Source: CAZWUZ01 sp964637655 [NCBI: uncultured bacterium] (GTDB taxonomy: Bacteria > DAOPZR01). From it: a stretch of DNA of 13,581 nucleotides. Below are positions 5,542 to 12,922 of this stretch, in pieces. The notes under the pieces were generated by a model, which was given only the letters and a program-made list of their open reading frames with translations, was not told the origin of the DNA and did not search any database. The stretch spans positions 1 through 13,581 of the forward strand of contig CAZWUZ010000080.1 of assembly GCA_964637655.1 (NCBI GenBank), written 5' to 3'. How positions within the stretch are numbered: position 1 is the first letter of the stretch; every line of letters begins with the position of its first letter. The position numbers were made by a program, and so were the translations under genes.

Positions 5542-7923
5542 TCAGCTGCGGATGCGCGCGCCGCAACGTTCCTGCAGGCGGGCGACAATCCCCTCGAGCA
5601 CGCGCGCGACCTGCGCGTCCGTCAGCGTGGTTTCCGCCGCGCGGAAGAGCAGCCGGTAGCCGACGCTCTTCTCCCCCGCCGCCAGCGGGGCGCCGCGGTA
5701 CAGGTCGAACAGCGTCAGCCGTTCGAGCCACTCGCCCCCCTCGGCTTCGATGACTGCGCGCAGTTCCGCCGCGCTCACCGCCTCGGGCACGATAATCGCC
5801 AGGTCGCGATCCACCGCCGGCTGGCGCGAGATACGGGCCGCCGCCGCGCGGGCCGCCGCCGGCAGTCCGGAGAGGTTGAGTTCTGCCGCCACCACCGCGC
5901 CGCGCAGGTGATGCCGGGCAGTGAGCGCCGCCGCCACGATACCGCACCAGCCGATAACGGTGCTGCCGACAGCGAGTTCGCCGCCGGTACCCGGTTCCAG
6001 CCACGGGCGTGATGCCGGCGCAAACGTCGCGGTATATCCTGCCAGCGCGAGCAGCGCCTCGAGATCGCCCTTGAGGGAGAAAACGTCGGTGGTCAGGCCG
6101 CCACGCCATTCCTCGCGGGTGCCCCACGCGGCCAGCCCGAGATGCTCCTCTTCGCACGGCAGGCACTCGGTGTCATAGGGGAGAAAGACGCGCCCGCGCT
6201 CGAACAGGCGCGGGGCGCTGTCGCTGCGGTAGCCGGCATTCCCCTGCAGTGCCTGCAGCAGGCCGGGCAGCAGCAGCGTGCGCATGACCGCCATGTCCGG
6301 GCTGAGCGGATTGCGCAGCGCCAGCGGCGGCGTGTCGCCCGTCAGCGTGGCGTCCGCATGATGAAACGTGTAGGTGATGACCTGCTGCCAGCCGCGCGCA
6401 ACCAGCAGGTTTTCCGCCGCCAGCGCCTGCTGCGTCGCCGTGTCCGGCGGTGGAATCTGGGCGACGCTGAGCACCGGGACGCGCGCGGGGATGCGGTCGT
6501 AGCCGTAATGCCGCGCCACCTCCTCGATCAGGTCCTCTTCGCGGGTGAGGTCGTTGCGCCACGACGGTACGGTCACCTGCAGGACATCGGTCCCGGCCGG
6601 TTCAAGGTCGCAGCCAAGCGCGCGCAGGATTTTCTCCGCCGTCCCGGCCGGCAACTCGGTCCCCAGCACCCTGGACACGCGCGCGGGGCGCAGCCGCACC
6701 GCCGTGCGGGCCAGCGGCTCCGGCAGGACGTCGATGATCCCGGCCGCCACGCTGCCGCCCCCGTGCTGCACCAGCAGCGCCGTCGCCCGGCGCAGCGCGG
6801 CGAGCAGACCGAGCCGGTCGGCGCCGCGTTCGAACACCTGCGCCGCCCCGGTGGCGAGTTTCGCCGCGCGTGCGGCCGCCCGCACCGCGGCCGGCGCAAA
6901 CCACGCGCTCTCGATGACCAGGTCTTCCGTCTGCCCCGTCACGCCGCTCCCGGCGCCGCCCATAACCCCGGCCAGCGCGACCGCCCGTTCACGGTCGGCA
7001 ATGACCAGCAGGTTCGGGTTGAGTTCGCGTTCCTGCCCGTCGAGCAGCACCGTTTTTTCACCCGCCGCGGCGCGGCGCACGATAAGCTCACCGCCGCGCA
7101 GGCAGGCGCGGTCGAAGGCGTGCAGCGGATGCCCCCATTCGAGCAGCACGTAGTTGGTGACGTCAACCGCCAGCCCGAGCGGACGCTGTCCGGCAAGCAG
7201 CAGGCGGCGCTGCAGCGCGAACGGTGCCGGCGCCGTCGCCCGGCAGCCGCGTACCACCGTGGCGGCGTAGCGCGCGCAGAGGTCGGGAGCATCGATGCGC
7301 ACGCGCAGCAGGCCGGCCGCGGGGTCAGTCCCCTCGGGATAGTCGAGCGCGGGGAGGTGCACCGTCGTGCCGCAGGCTGCCGCCGCCTCCCGCGCCATGC
7401 CGAGCACGCCGTACAGGTCACCGCGGTTGGCCGGCACCTCGTAGTCGATCAGCCACTCGTCCTGCAGGCCAAGCGCGACCAGCGCGTCGTCACCCGGCGT
7501 CAGGGTGTCCGGCAGCAGCCAGATCCCGTCTGCCGTCGGGGTCAGCCCGAGTTCCGCGGTCGAGCAGAACATCCCCTCGGAAACCTCGCCGCGCAGTTTG
7601 CCTTTTTTGATCGTCAGGCCGCCGGCCAGCACCGCCCCGGCCAGCGCCAGCGGCACCGTGTGCCCCGTCTGCACGTTGGTCGCCGCCGTCACGACCTGTA
7701 CCGTGCGCCCGTCGCCGGCATCGGCGCGGCAGATCCGCAGGCGGTCGGCATTGGGATGCGGCAGGCACTCCGTGACCCGCGCAATAACGACACCGCTGAT
7801 GCCGGCGCACGGACGCGTCACGCTGTTGACCTCGATGCCGGCCGCGGCGAAGCGGTCGGCAAGCGCGGCGGCGGTGAGTCCCGTCGGCACCAGTTCCTCG
7901 AGCCAGCTGTGCAGCAGTTTCAT
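5542..7923 (-). CDS. pheT: Phenylalanine-tRNA ligase beta subunit
   Basis: The beta subunit of the alpha2-beta2 enzyme that charges tRNA-Phe; it binds tRNA and edits mis-made Tyr-tRNA-Phe. At 793 residues it has full bacterial length. Domains in order: EMAP/OB tRNA-binding fold (about 41-148, with PHPNADRL at 55-62 and KLRGEVSEGMFCS at 109-121), B1 segment EVPANRGDLYGVLGMAREAA (162-181), B3/4 editing domain (about 205-375), B5 DNA-binding-like domain (about 395-470) with EEDLIEEVARHYGYDRIP just after, a catalytic-like core, and the C-terminal FDX-ACB anticodon-binding domain (about 700-793, starting at SRQPAVDRDLAIIVP). The OB loop usually written VCGAPNV reads VTAATNV (78-84). It starts 3 bases after the pheS stop, so the two subunits are co-translated. 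Assignment is certain. Confidence 0.98.
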   Translation of the reverse strand: MKLLHSWLEELVPTGLTAAALADRFAAAGIEVNSVTRPCAGISGVVIARVTECLPHPNADRLRICRADAGDGRTVQVVTAATNVQTGHTVPLALAGAVLAGGLTIKKGKLRGEVSEGMFCSTAELGLTPTADGIWLLPDTLTPGDDALVALGLQDEWLIDYEVPANRGDLYGVLGMAREAAAACGTTVHLPALDYPEGTDPAAGLLRVRIDAPDLCARYAATVVRGCRATAPAPFALQRRLLLAGQRPLGLAVDVTNYVLLEWGHPLHAFDRACLRGGELIVRRAAAGEKTVLLDGQERELNPNLLVIADRERAVALAGVMGGAGSGVTGQTEDLVIESAWFAPAAVRAAARAAKLATGAAQVFERGADRLGLLAALRRATALLVQHGGGSVAAGIIDVLPEPLARTAVRLRPARVSRVLGTELPAGTAEKILRALGCDLEPAGTDVLQVTVPSWRNDLTREEDLIEEVARHYGYDRIPARVPVLSVAQIPPPDTATQQALAAENLLVARGWQQVITYTFHHADATLTGDTPPLALRNPLSPDMAVMRTLLLPGLLQALQGNAGYRSDSAPRLFERGRVFLPYDTECLPCEEEHLGLAAWGTREEWRGGLTTDVFSLKGDLEALLALAGYTATFAPASRPWLEPGTGGELAVGSTVIGWCGIVAAALTARHHLRGAVVAAELNLSGLPAAARAAAARISRQPAVDRDLAIIVPEAVSAAELRAVIEAEGGEWLERLTLFDLYRGAPLAAGEKSVGYRLLFRAAETTLTDAQVARVLEGIVARLQERCGARIRS

Positions 7924-7926
7924 CGC

Positions 7927-8946
7927 TTACCCCCAGAACTGGCGCAGGAAGCGCAGGTCGTTTTCGTACAGCAGGCGGATGTCATCGATGCCGTAGTAGA
8001 GCATCGCCAGCCGCTCGACCCCCATGCCGAAAGCAAACCCGGTGTAGCGCTCGCTGTCGTACTGGGCAAAGGCAAAGACCGCCGGGTGCACCATGCCGCA
8101 GCCGAGCACCTCGAGCCAGCCGCTCTGCTTGCAGACGCGGCAGCCGCTGCCGCCGCAGAGCACGCAGGCGATGTCAACCTCGGCGCTCGGCTCGGTGAAG
8201 GGGAAATAGCTCGGGCGGAAACGCGTGCGCGTGCCGCTGCCGAAGAAACGGGCAAGGAACAGTTCGAGCATCCCCTTGAGGTGCGCGAACGTGATGCCCT
8301 CGTCGACCCAGAATCCCTCGACCTGATGGAACATCGGGATGTGCGTCACGTCGTAATCGCGGCGGTAGACCTTGCCGGGGGCGATGATGCGCACGGGCGG
8401 CGCCTGCTTTTCGTAGACCCGCGCCTGCACCGGCGAGGTATGCGTGCGCAGCAGCACGTCGTCACCACAGTAGAACGTGTCATGCATATCGCGCGCGGGA
8501 TGCGTCGCGGGGATGTTGATCGCCTCGAAATTGTAGTAGTCGAGTTCGACTTCCGGCCCGTCCGCCACCGCGAAGCCGAGCGCGGTGAAGATGCCGGTGA
8601 TCCGGCGCATGGTCAGCGTGACCGGATGCAGCCGGCCACACGGCCAGCCGGTGCCGGGGAGCGTGAGATCAAGCTGCGACCGCGCTGCCCCGCTCCCGCC
8701 GCCGAGTGCGGCCGCGCGTGCACTGAGCGCCTCTTCGACTGCCGCACGTGCGGCATTGACCGCGGCGCCCGCCTGCTTGCGCTGTTCCGCCGGGAGCGCC
8801 CCGAGCCCGCGCAGCAGGGCGTTGAGTTGTCCGCTGCCGCGCCCGAGGTACGCCACCCGGAGTGCCTGCAGGGCGGCGCCATCTGCCGCCCCCGCAATCT
8901 CCGCCAGTGCCGTCGCCTGCAGGGCGGCGATGTCGCTGCCTTCCAT
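7927..8946 (-). CDS. pheS: Phenylalanine-tRNA ligase alpha subunit
   Basis: The catalytic subunit of phenylalanyl-tRNA synthetase, a class II enzyme. The 339-residue protein has the N-terminal coiled-coil arm that contacts tRNA (about 1-90), the [11 protein letters not shown] segment (166-176), motif 2 with FHQVEGF (206-212) and motif 3 with [11 protein letters not shown] (303-313). The core insert has four cysteines, C-x2-C-x4-C-x2-C at 261, 264, 269 and 272. This knuckle is shared by PheS of many Firmicutes and other phyla and probably binds zinc; E. coli PheS lacks it. GGAGGT lies 5 bases before the ATG. Two GC-rich hairpins stand in the gap towards rplT. Assignment is certain. Confidence 0.98.
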   Translation of the reverse strand: MEGSDIAALQATALAEIAGAADGAALQALRVAYLGRGSGQLNALLRGLGALPAEQRKQAGAAVNAARAAVEEALSARAAALGGGSGAARSQLDLTLPGTGWPCGRLHPVTLTMRRITGIFTALGFAVADGPEVELDYYNFEAINIPATHPARDMHDTFYCGDDVLLRTHTSPVQARVYEKQAPPVRIIAPGKVYRRDYDVTHIPMFHQVEGFWVDEGITFAHLKGMLELFLARFFGSGTRTRFRPSYFPFTEPSAEVDIACVLCGGSGCRVCKQSGWLEVLGCGMVHPAVFAFAQYDSERYTGFAFGMGVERLAMLYYGIDDIRLLYENDLRFLRQFWG

Positions 8947-8965
8947 TCGGTTACCTCCGCGTGCC

Positions 8966-9002
8966 CCGGCGTTCCCGCCGGTGCCCGGCAGGCCGCCGGG
9001 CA
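8966..9002 (-). promoter_or_regulatory. Two consecutive GC-rich hairpins between rplT and pheS
   Basis: Reading the minus strand, an 8-bp perfect stem TGCCCGGC/GCCGGGCA with a 5-base loop (9002-8982) is followed at once by a 6-bp perfect stem CCGGCG/CGCCGG with a GGAA tetraloop of the GNRA class (8981-8966). The pheS ribosome binding site follows 12 bases later. There is no T tract, so these are not intrinsic terminators. They could protect or process the mRNA between the ribosomal-protein and synthetase parts of the operon, or slow ribosomes or polymerase there. Confidence 0.55.
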
Positions 9003-9021
9003 GGTGCGGCGTGGTCAGGGT

Positions 9022-9390
9022 TCAGCGCGCCGCGCGCGCCCCGCCCTCTTTGGCCGCCGCGACGATGTGGGTGAATGCCGCCGGATCGCTGACTGCCAGT
9101 TCCGCCAGCACCCGGCGGTCAATGGCGATCCCCTTCGCCTTGAGGCCGGCGATGAGGCCGGCGTAGCCGACCCCGGCGCGACGGGCCGCGGCGTTGATGC
9201 GCACGATCCACAGGCGACGGTAGTCGCCCTTCTTCTTGCGGCGGTGCACCGTGGCGTTGGCCCGGGCATGCCGGACCGCCTCCTTCGCCGTGCGGTGCAG
9301 GGTGCTGCGACTGCCGTGGAAGCCCTTGGCCTCCTTCATCAGCCGCTGTTTGCGGGCAATGCGCCCGGTGCTTTTCTTGGCCCGTACCAT
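9022..9390 (-). CDS. rplT: 50S ribosomal protein L20 (bL20)
   Basis: bL20 binds 23S rRNA early in large-subunit assembly and in several bacteria represses the infC-rpmI-rplT operon by binding its mRNA. This 122-residue protein is slightly longer than the usual 115-119. The basic N-terminal extension (about 1-57) is followed by the globular domain with the family signature [20 protein letters not shown] (58-77) and [17 protein letters not shown] (89-105). Gene order infC-rpmI-rplT is the standard one. It starts 12 bases after the rpmI stop. Confidence 0.97.
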   Translation of the reverse strand: MVRAKKSTGRIARKQRLMKEAKGFHGSRSTLHRTAKEAVRHARANATVHRRKKKGDYRRLWIVRINAAARRAGVGYAGLIAGLKAKGIAIDRRVLAELAVSDPAAFTHIVAAAKEGGARAAR

Positions 9391-9402
9391 GAGACGGCCC
9401 TC

Positions 9403-9600
9403 CTAGGCGTACGGCAGCATGCGCTTCAGCTGCTTGGCATTCGTCGCATCCACCACGGTGCTCTGCCGCAGCGTGCGTTTCCGCTTGCGCGACTTATGCG
9501 TCAGGATGTGGCTTTTGTAGGCGCGGTTGCGGCGGAATTTGCCGGTCCCGGTCGTGCGGAACCGCTTCGCCGCCCCTTTGCGCGTCTTCATCTTCGGCAT
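9403..9600 (-). CDS. rpmI: 50S ribosomal protein L35 (bL35)
   Basis: A small basic protein of the large ribosomal subunit. The 65-residue reading starts at [14 protein letters not shown] (1-14), the invariant start of the family, and ends with the typical RMLPYA (60-65). An in-frame open stretch continues upstream to 9708 but runs into the infC coding region, so the ATG at 9600 is chosen; GGGGAGGAGA precedes it by about 7 bases. Length equals that of the family. Confidence 0.97.
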   Translation of the reverse strand: MPKMKTRKGAAKRFRTTGTGKFRRNRAYKSHILTHKSRKRKRTLRQSTVVDATNAKQLKRMLPYA

Positions 9601-9622
9601 CGTTCGTTCTCCTCCCCGCTGC

Positions 9623-10132
9623 TCACTTCGGCAGCAGGAATAATAGCATGTTGCGCCCTTCCAGGCGCGGATGTCCTTCCACGCGGCACTGACCTTCGAG
9701 GTCGGCAATCAGCCGCTGCAACAGCGCCTCGCCGTGGCTGATGTACGCCATCTCGCGGCCGAAAAACATCACCACCACCCGGACCTTGTCGCCGCGCGCG
9801 AGAAAGGCCTTGATATTCTCCCGCTTGAACTCGTAATCATGCTGCCCGATCTTCGGGCGCATCTTCACTTCCTTGAGGTGCACTACCTTCTGCTTCTTGC
9901 GCGCATCCCGCGACTTGCGCCGCAGTTCGTAGCGGTACTTGCCGAAGTCCATGATCCGGCAGACCGGCGGCTTTGCCGTCGGCGAAATCTCCACCAGGTC
10001 AAGCCCTTCCTGCTGCGCCTTGAACAGCGCCTCGCGTGCGCTCAGCACCCCCAACTGCTCCCCCGCGGACCCCAGCAAACGCACCTGCTCCGCGCGGATC
10101 TCTCCGTTGGTACGGATATCCTTATCCTTGAT
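9623..10132 (-). CDS. infC: Translation initiation factor IF-3, probable AUC start
   Basis: IF-3 binds the 30S subunit, prevents 50S joining and checks the start codon. The protein shows the N domain [16 protein letters not shown] and [20 protein letters not shown], a basic linker ([11 protein letters not shown]), and the C domain with [11 protein letters not shown] and FFGREMA. The first in-frame standard start, GTG at 10141-10139, lies inside the Shine-Dalgarno sequence GGAGGTGA (10145-10138). The AUC at 10132-10130 stands 8 bases past GGAGG and gives 169 residues beginning (M)KDKDIRTNG, a usual IF-3 opening. Rare starts (AUU in E. coli) are known in infC, where IF-3 represses its own mRNA by rejecting them. 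The AUC start is inference; counted from GTG the protein has 172 residues. A terminator hairpin lies just upstream. Confidence 0.93.
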   Translation of the reverse strand: MKDKDIRTNGEIRAEQVRLLGSAGEQLGVLSAREALFKAQQEGLDLVEISPTAKPPVCRIMDFGKYRYELRRKSRDARKKQKVVHLKEVKMRPKIGQHDYEFKRENIKAFLARGDKVRVVVMFFGREMAYISHGEALLQRLIADLEGQCRVEGHPRLEGRNMLLFLLPK

Positions 10133-10137
10133 CGACC

Positions 10138-10145
10138 TCACCTCC
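10138..10145 (-). promoter_or_regulatory. Shine-Dalgarno of infC that points to an AUC start
   Basis: GGAGGTGA pairs with the 16S rRNA tail over 8 bases. The distance from its GGAGG core to the AUC at 10132 is 8 bases, which is optimal. The GTG at 10141 is part of the element itself and cannot be served by it. No ATG, GTG or TTG follows in frame at usable distance. Confidence 0.7.
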
Positions 10146-10153
10146 CTCGCAAT

Positions 10154-10177
10154 AAAAAAGGCGACACAACGGTCGCC
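10154..10177 (-). terminator. Intrinsic terminator (likely attenuator) in front of infC
   Basis: On the minus strand GGCGAC and GTCGCC form a 6-bp perfect stem around a 6-base loop (10177-10160), followed by T6 and ATT (10159-10151). Only about 20 bases separate the T tract from the infC start, which leaves no room for a promoter between them. infC mRNA must therefore read through it. The stem's 5' arm has an exact second copy GGCGAC at 10221-10216 that could pair with the 3' arm instead, as an antiterminator would. It may also end the alpha operon/tRNA transcript. Confidence 0.75.
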
Positions 10178-10271
10178 TGTCTGGTCATCCGCTACCGCGG
10201 CAACTGCCCGAGGGCGTCGCCGGGTGGAAAGCCGACCGCTTCCGCTTCATCCCGCCCCTGCGGACGGTAAC
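10178..10271 (-). promoter_or_regulatory. Leader region between tRNA-Ala and the infC terminator
   Basis: This stretch holds no gene. It contains the second GGCGAC (10221-10216) and short GC-rich complementary blocks such as GCCC/GGGC (10215-10206). In other bacteria the infC leader binds L20 or is controlled by tRNA supply; I do not recognise either consensus with confidence here. Confidence 0.35.
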
Positions 10272-10348
10272 TGGTGGAGGCGAAGGGGATCGAACCCTCG
10301 ACCTCAAGAATGCCATTCTTGCGCTCTCCCAAACTGAGCTACGCCCCC
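10272..10348 (-). tRNA. tRNA-Ala (anticodon GGC)
   Basis: A 77-nt cloverleaf including an encoded CCA (10274-10272). Acceptor GGGGGCG pairs with CGCCTCC, with G3-U70 wobble, the main identity element for alanyl-tRNA synthetase. The D arm is GCTC/GAGC. The anticodon stem CAAGA/TCTTG encloses the loop ATGGCAT, so the anticodon is GGC, reading GCC and GCU. The T arm is GAGGG/CCCTT around TTCGATC. It lies between rplQ and the infC leader in the same direction as both. Confidence 0.97.
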
Positions 10349-10353
10349 ACGCC

Positions 10354-10373
10354 GCGCCGGCCTGCGCCGGCGC
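10354..10373 (-). promoter_or_regulatory. 8-bp GC hairpin between rplQ and tRNA-Ala
   Basis: GCGCCGGC and GCCGGCGC form a perfect stem around a GCAG loop, 5 bases before the tRNA. There is no T tract on either strand, so intrinsic termination is unlikely. It could separate the tRNA precursor from the rplQ mRNA or protect the rplQ 3' end after processing. Confidence 0.5.
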
Positions 10374-10387
10374 CTGTCATCGGTTGT

Positions 10388-10416
10388 ATGCTACTATACC
10401 TGCTCGACAAATTCAA
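10388..10416 (-). promoter_or_regulatory. Possible promoter for tRNA-Ala and the infC operon
   Basis: TTGAAT (10416-10411) and TAGCAT (10393-10388) are spaced by 17 bases, with 4 of 6 matches each. An overlapping TATAGT (10398-10393) is a better -10 but lacks a matching -35. The site overlaps the rplQ end. A promoter here would allow the tRNA and infC leader to be expressed apart from the alpha operon. Weak call. Confidence 0.35.
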
Positions 10417-10753
10417 CCAGCGTCAGCGGCGACCCGTCACCCTTGCGCCGCCCGAGGCGGACCAGGCGCAGATAGCCGCCCGGCCGGTCCTTGAACTTCG
10501 GGGCGATATCCGCGAACAGTTTCTGCACCGCCACGTCGGTATAGAGGCGCGCGGCCACCAGGCGGCGCTGCGCCACCGTGTCCGTCCGCGCCTGCGTCAC
10601 CAGGCGCTCCGCGTAGCTGCGCAGCACCTTGGCCTTGGCCGTCGTCGTCACCAGCCGCCCGCGCGTGAACAGCGCGGTGGCCTGGCTGCGGAGCAGCGCC
10701 TTGCGCTGGTCCGCGGTCCGTCCGAGTTTGCTCCCTTTTGCCCTGTGTCGCAT
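10394..10753 (-). CDS. rplQ: 50S ribosomal protein L17 (bL17)
   Basis: bL17 lies near the peptide exit of the large subunit. The 119-residue protein begins MRHRAKGSKLGRTADQRKAL (1-20) and shows LVTTTAKAKVLRSYAERLVT (34-53) and GGYLRLVRLGRRKGD (91-105), all family signatures. It is the last gene of the alpha operon and follows rpoA by 9 bases, with AGGAG overlapping the rpoA stop. The stop is doubled (TAGTAG). Confidence 0.97.
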   Translation of the reverse strand: MRHRAKGSKLGRTADQRKALLRSQATALFTRGRLVTTTAKAKVLRSYAERLVTQARTDTVAQRRLVAARLYTDVAVQKLFADIAPKFKDRPGGYLRLVRLGRRKGDGSPLTLVEFVEQV

Positions 10754-10762
10754 GGTCCGCTC

Positions 10763-11770
10763 CTAGCGCTGGCCGGCGCGCTGTGCGCGCGCCCGCAGCG
10801 CCTCGATCTCCTCGCGCATGCCCAGCCGCAGGTTGTGCTCCGTCAGCTTGTCCTTCAGCTCCTGCAGCGTCGTCTTGCCCAGGTTGCGCGCCTTCATCAG
10901 TTCCGGCTCGCTCAGCGACGCCAGTTCGCCCAGCGTGCCGATGTTGATCCCGCGCAGGCAGTTCGACGGCCGCTGCGACAGGTCGAGTTCCTCGACCGTC
11001 AGGTTCAGCACCTCGAGCAGCCGCTGCTCGTCGGGGTTCAGCGCCTCGAACACCGTCCGCGTGTCATCGATCTCCTCGAAGGTGATGAAGATCTGCATGT
11101 GCTCCTTGACGATCTTCGCCGCGTAGGCGATCGCGTCCTTCGGGTTGATCGTCCCGTTGGTCCACACCTCGATGACCAGCTTGTCGAAATCGGTCATCTG
11201 CCCGACGCGCGTCGGCGTCACCTGGTAGTGCACCTTGCGCACCGGGGAGAAGGCCGCGTCCACCGGGATGCGCCCGATCTCGCCACCGGCACGATTCTCC
11301 ACCGGGCGATAACCGCGCCCGAGTTCCACATCGAGTTCCATCTTCAGGTGCCCTTCCTCGTTGAGGTGGGCGAGCACCAGTTCGGGGTTGTGCAGCGTGA
11401 GCCCTGCCGGCAGCACGAGGTCGGCCGCCGTCACCGTCTTCGGCCCCTTGACATCGAGCGTCACTTTTTCCACCCCGTCGTGCTCGGTCTGCAGCGCCAG
11501 CTGCTTGAGGTTGAGCACCACGTCGATGACATCCTCCTGCATGCCGCGCAGGCCGGAAAATTCGTGTTTCGCCCCCTGCACCCGCACCGCCGTCACTGCC
11601 GCCCCGACGATCGACGACAGCAGCATGCGCCGCAGCGCGTGCCCGACCGTCAGCCCGAACCCGCGCATGAACGGTTCGACCGCGTATTTGCCGTACGTCG
11701 CGCTTTCCTCCACCGTCTCGAACTGCGACGGGCGCTCCACCTGTTTCATAATCATGCTCGTCTTTGCCAT
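10763..11770 (-). CDS. rpoA: DNA-directed RNA polymerase alpha subunit
   Basis: Alpha dimerises to start RNA polymerase assembly through its N domain (about 1-235; LTVGHALRRMLLSSIVGAAV at 40-59 is the dimer helix). It contacts UP elements and activators through the C domain (about 257-325; LSQRPSNCLRGINIGTL and NLGKTTLQELKD). Of the E. coli UP-element contacts, Arg265, Asn268 and Cys269 are kept (R267, N270, C271), as is Gly296 (G298). Lys298 and Ser299 are both Thr here (300, 301). Total length is 335 residues, near the usual 330. A basic tail (about 325-335) ends the protein. It sits between rpsD and rplQ, the normal alpha-operon order. Confidence 0.98.
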   Translation of the reverse strand: MAKTSMIMKQVERPSQFETVEESATYGKYAVEPFMRGFGLTVGHALRRMLLSSIVGAAVTAVRVQGAKHEFSGLRGMQEDVIDVVLNLKQLALQTEHDGVEKVTLDVKGPKTVTAADLVLPAGLTLHNPELVLAHLNEEGHLKMELDVELGRGYRPVENRAGGEIGRIPVDAAFSPVRKVHYQVTPTRVGQMTDFDKLVIEVWTNGTINPKDAIAYAAKIVKEHMQIFITFEEIDDTRTVFEALNPDEQRLLEVLNLTVEELDLSQRPSNCLRGINIGTLGELASLSEPELMKARNLGKTTLQELKDKLTEHNLRLGMREEIEALRARAQRAGQR

Positions 11771-11812
11771 ACCTGTCTCTCCCCGGCCGGGCCGCGGCCG
11801 TTCACTCGCTGG

Positions 11813-12448
11813 TTACTTCGAATAGAGTTCGACGATCAGGTTCTCGCGGATCTCCGCGTCGATGTCGCCGCGCGCCGGCAGGCGTTGCACCGTCCCCTGC
11901 GGCTTGTCCGCGTCGAGGGCCAGCCACGACACGATGCCGCGCTGCCGCCGGCTCCCCTGCCCTTCCTTGACCAGTTTCAGTTCGCGGCTCTTCTCGCGCA
12001 TCTCGATACGGTCGCCGGCCTTGACCCGATACGACGGGATGTTGACCCGCCGGCCGTTGACCAGCACATGACCGTGGAGCACGAGCTGCCGCCCGCTCGT
12101 ACGGCCGACCGCCAGTCCGAGCCGGAAGGCGACGTTATCGAGCCGCCGCTCCAGCAGCGACAGCAGGTTTTCGCCGGTCTTGCCGTCCATGCGCGCCGCC
12201 TCGTGATAGTAGCGCCGGAACTGCTGTTCCAGCACCCCGTAGAGACGCTTGACTTTCTGCTTTTCGCGCTGCTGCTGCCCGAACTGCGACAGCTTGCCGA
12301 AGCGCTTGGTCGTCGCCGCCTGTCCCGGGCGCACGCCCTCGCGGCGGCTGACCGCACACTTCTCGCGGTAACAGCGTTCGCCCCGCAGGTAGAGTTTGAC
12401 GCCTTCACGCCGGCACTGCCGGCATTTGGGTCCCGTTGTCCGTGCCAT
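11813..12448 (-). CDS. rpsD: 30S ribosomal protein S4 (uS4), zinc-binding type
   Basis: uS4 nucleates assembly of the 30S body by binding 16S rRNA and in many bacteria represses the alpha operon. The 211-residue protein carries four cysteines at 9, 12, 26 and 31 (CRQC and CYREKC), the C+ form that binds zinc; E. coli has the cysteine-free form. The S4 RNA-binding domain (about 98-160) includes RRLDNVAFRLGLA and HVLVNGRRVNIPSYRVKAGD. It stands 42 bases upstream of rpoA; I see no clear pseudoknot operator in that short gap. Confidence 0.98.
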   Translation of the reverse strand: MARTTGPKCRQCRREGVKLYLRGERCYREKCAVSRREGVRPGQAATTKRFGKLSQFGQQQREKQKVKRLYGVLEQQFRRYYHEAARMDGKTGENLLSLLERRLDNVAFRLGLAVGRTSGRQLVLHGHVLVNGRRVNIPSYRVKAGDRIEMREKSRELKLVKEGQGSRRQRGIVSWLALDADKPQGTVQRLPARGDIDAEIRENLIVELYSK

Positions 12449-12460
12449 GATCGCTCGCTC

Positions 12461-12910
12461 CTACACCCGCCGCCGTTTTTTCGGACGGCAACCGTTATGT
12501 GCCACCGGAGTGACATCCTTGATCGAGACCACTTCCAGGCCCGCCGCCTGCAGCGAGCGGATGGCCGTTTCCCGCCCTGACCCGGGGCCCTTGACCATGA
12601 CGCGAATCTTGCGCAGCCCGGCTTCCTTCGCCTTCTCGGCGCAGGCCTCCGCCGCCAGTTGCGCCGCGAACGGGGTGCTCTTGCGCGAGCCCTTGAAGCC
12701 GACCGTGCCGCCGCTGCGCCAGGTCAGCACATGCCCCGCCTCGTCCGTGATGCTGATGATGGTGTTGTTGAACGTGGACTTGATGTACGCCATCCCCGTG
12801 TCACCCGTCAGCATCCGCTTCTTCTTGCGCCCGCCCGCCGCCTTGGCCGGGGCGGCCGTGTCCGGCGCTGCTGCCGCTGCTGCCGCCGTCGTTTCTGTCG
12901 TCGTCGTCAT
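12461..12910 (-). CDS. rpsK: 30S ribosomal protein S11 (uS11) with Ala/Thr-rich N-terminal extension
   Basis: uS11 lies in the 30S platform near the mRNA exit. The conserved part ([70 protein letters not shown]) matches the family fully. An unusual N-terminal stretch of about 20 residues, low in complexity (Thr repeats, then seven Ala, then Pro/Ala), makes the protein 149 residues against about 129 in E. coli. Two ATG codons stand side by side (12913 and 12910); GGAGG (12921-12917) is 3 bases from the first and 6 from the second, so the second is chosen. Confidence 0.96.
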   Translation of the reverse strand: MTTTTETTAAAAAAAPDTAAPAKAAGGRKKKRMLTGDTGMAYIKSTFNNTIISITDEAGHVLTWRSGGTVGFKGSRKSTPFAAQLAAEACAEKAKEAGLRKIRVMVKGPGSGRETAIRSLQAAGLEVVSIKDVTPVAHNGCRPKKRRRV

Positions 12911-12922
12911 CATGTCCCTCCG

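Noticed and set aside
6142-9741. Plus-strand open frame of 1199 codons opposite pheT, pheS, rplT and rpmI
   Set aside because: It is Arg, Ala, Gln and His rich with no domain, and lies fully antisense to certain genes. Long antisense frames are expected at this GC content.
10139-10141. GTG as the infC start
   Set aside because: It lies inside the Shine-Dalgarno element and has no ribosome binding site of its own; kept only as a fallback.
10354-10373. Hairpin after rplQ as an intrinsic terminator
   Set aside because: No T tract follows on either strand.
10274-12580. Plus-strand open frame of 768 codons opposite rplQ, rpoA and rpsD
   Set aside because: It crosses the tRNA and three certain genes in antisense, and its composition is typical of a GC-rich shadow frame.
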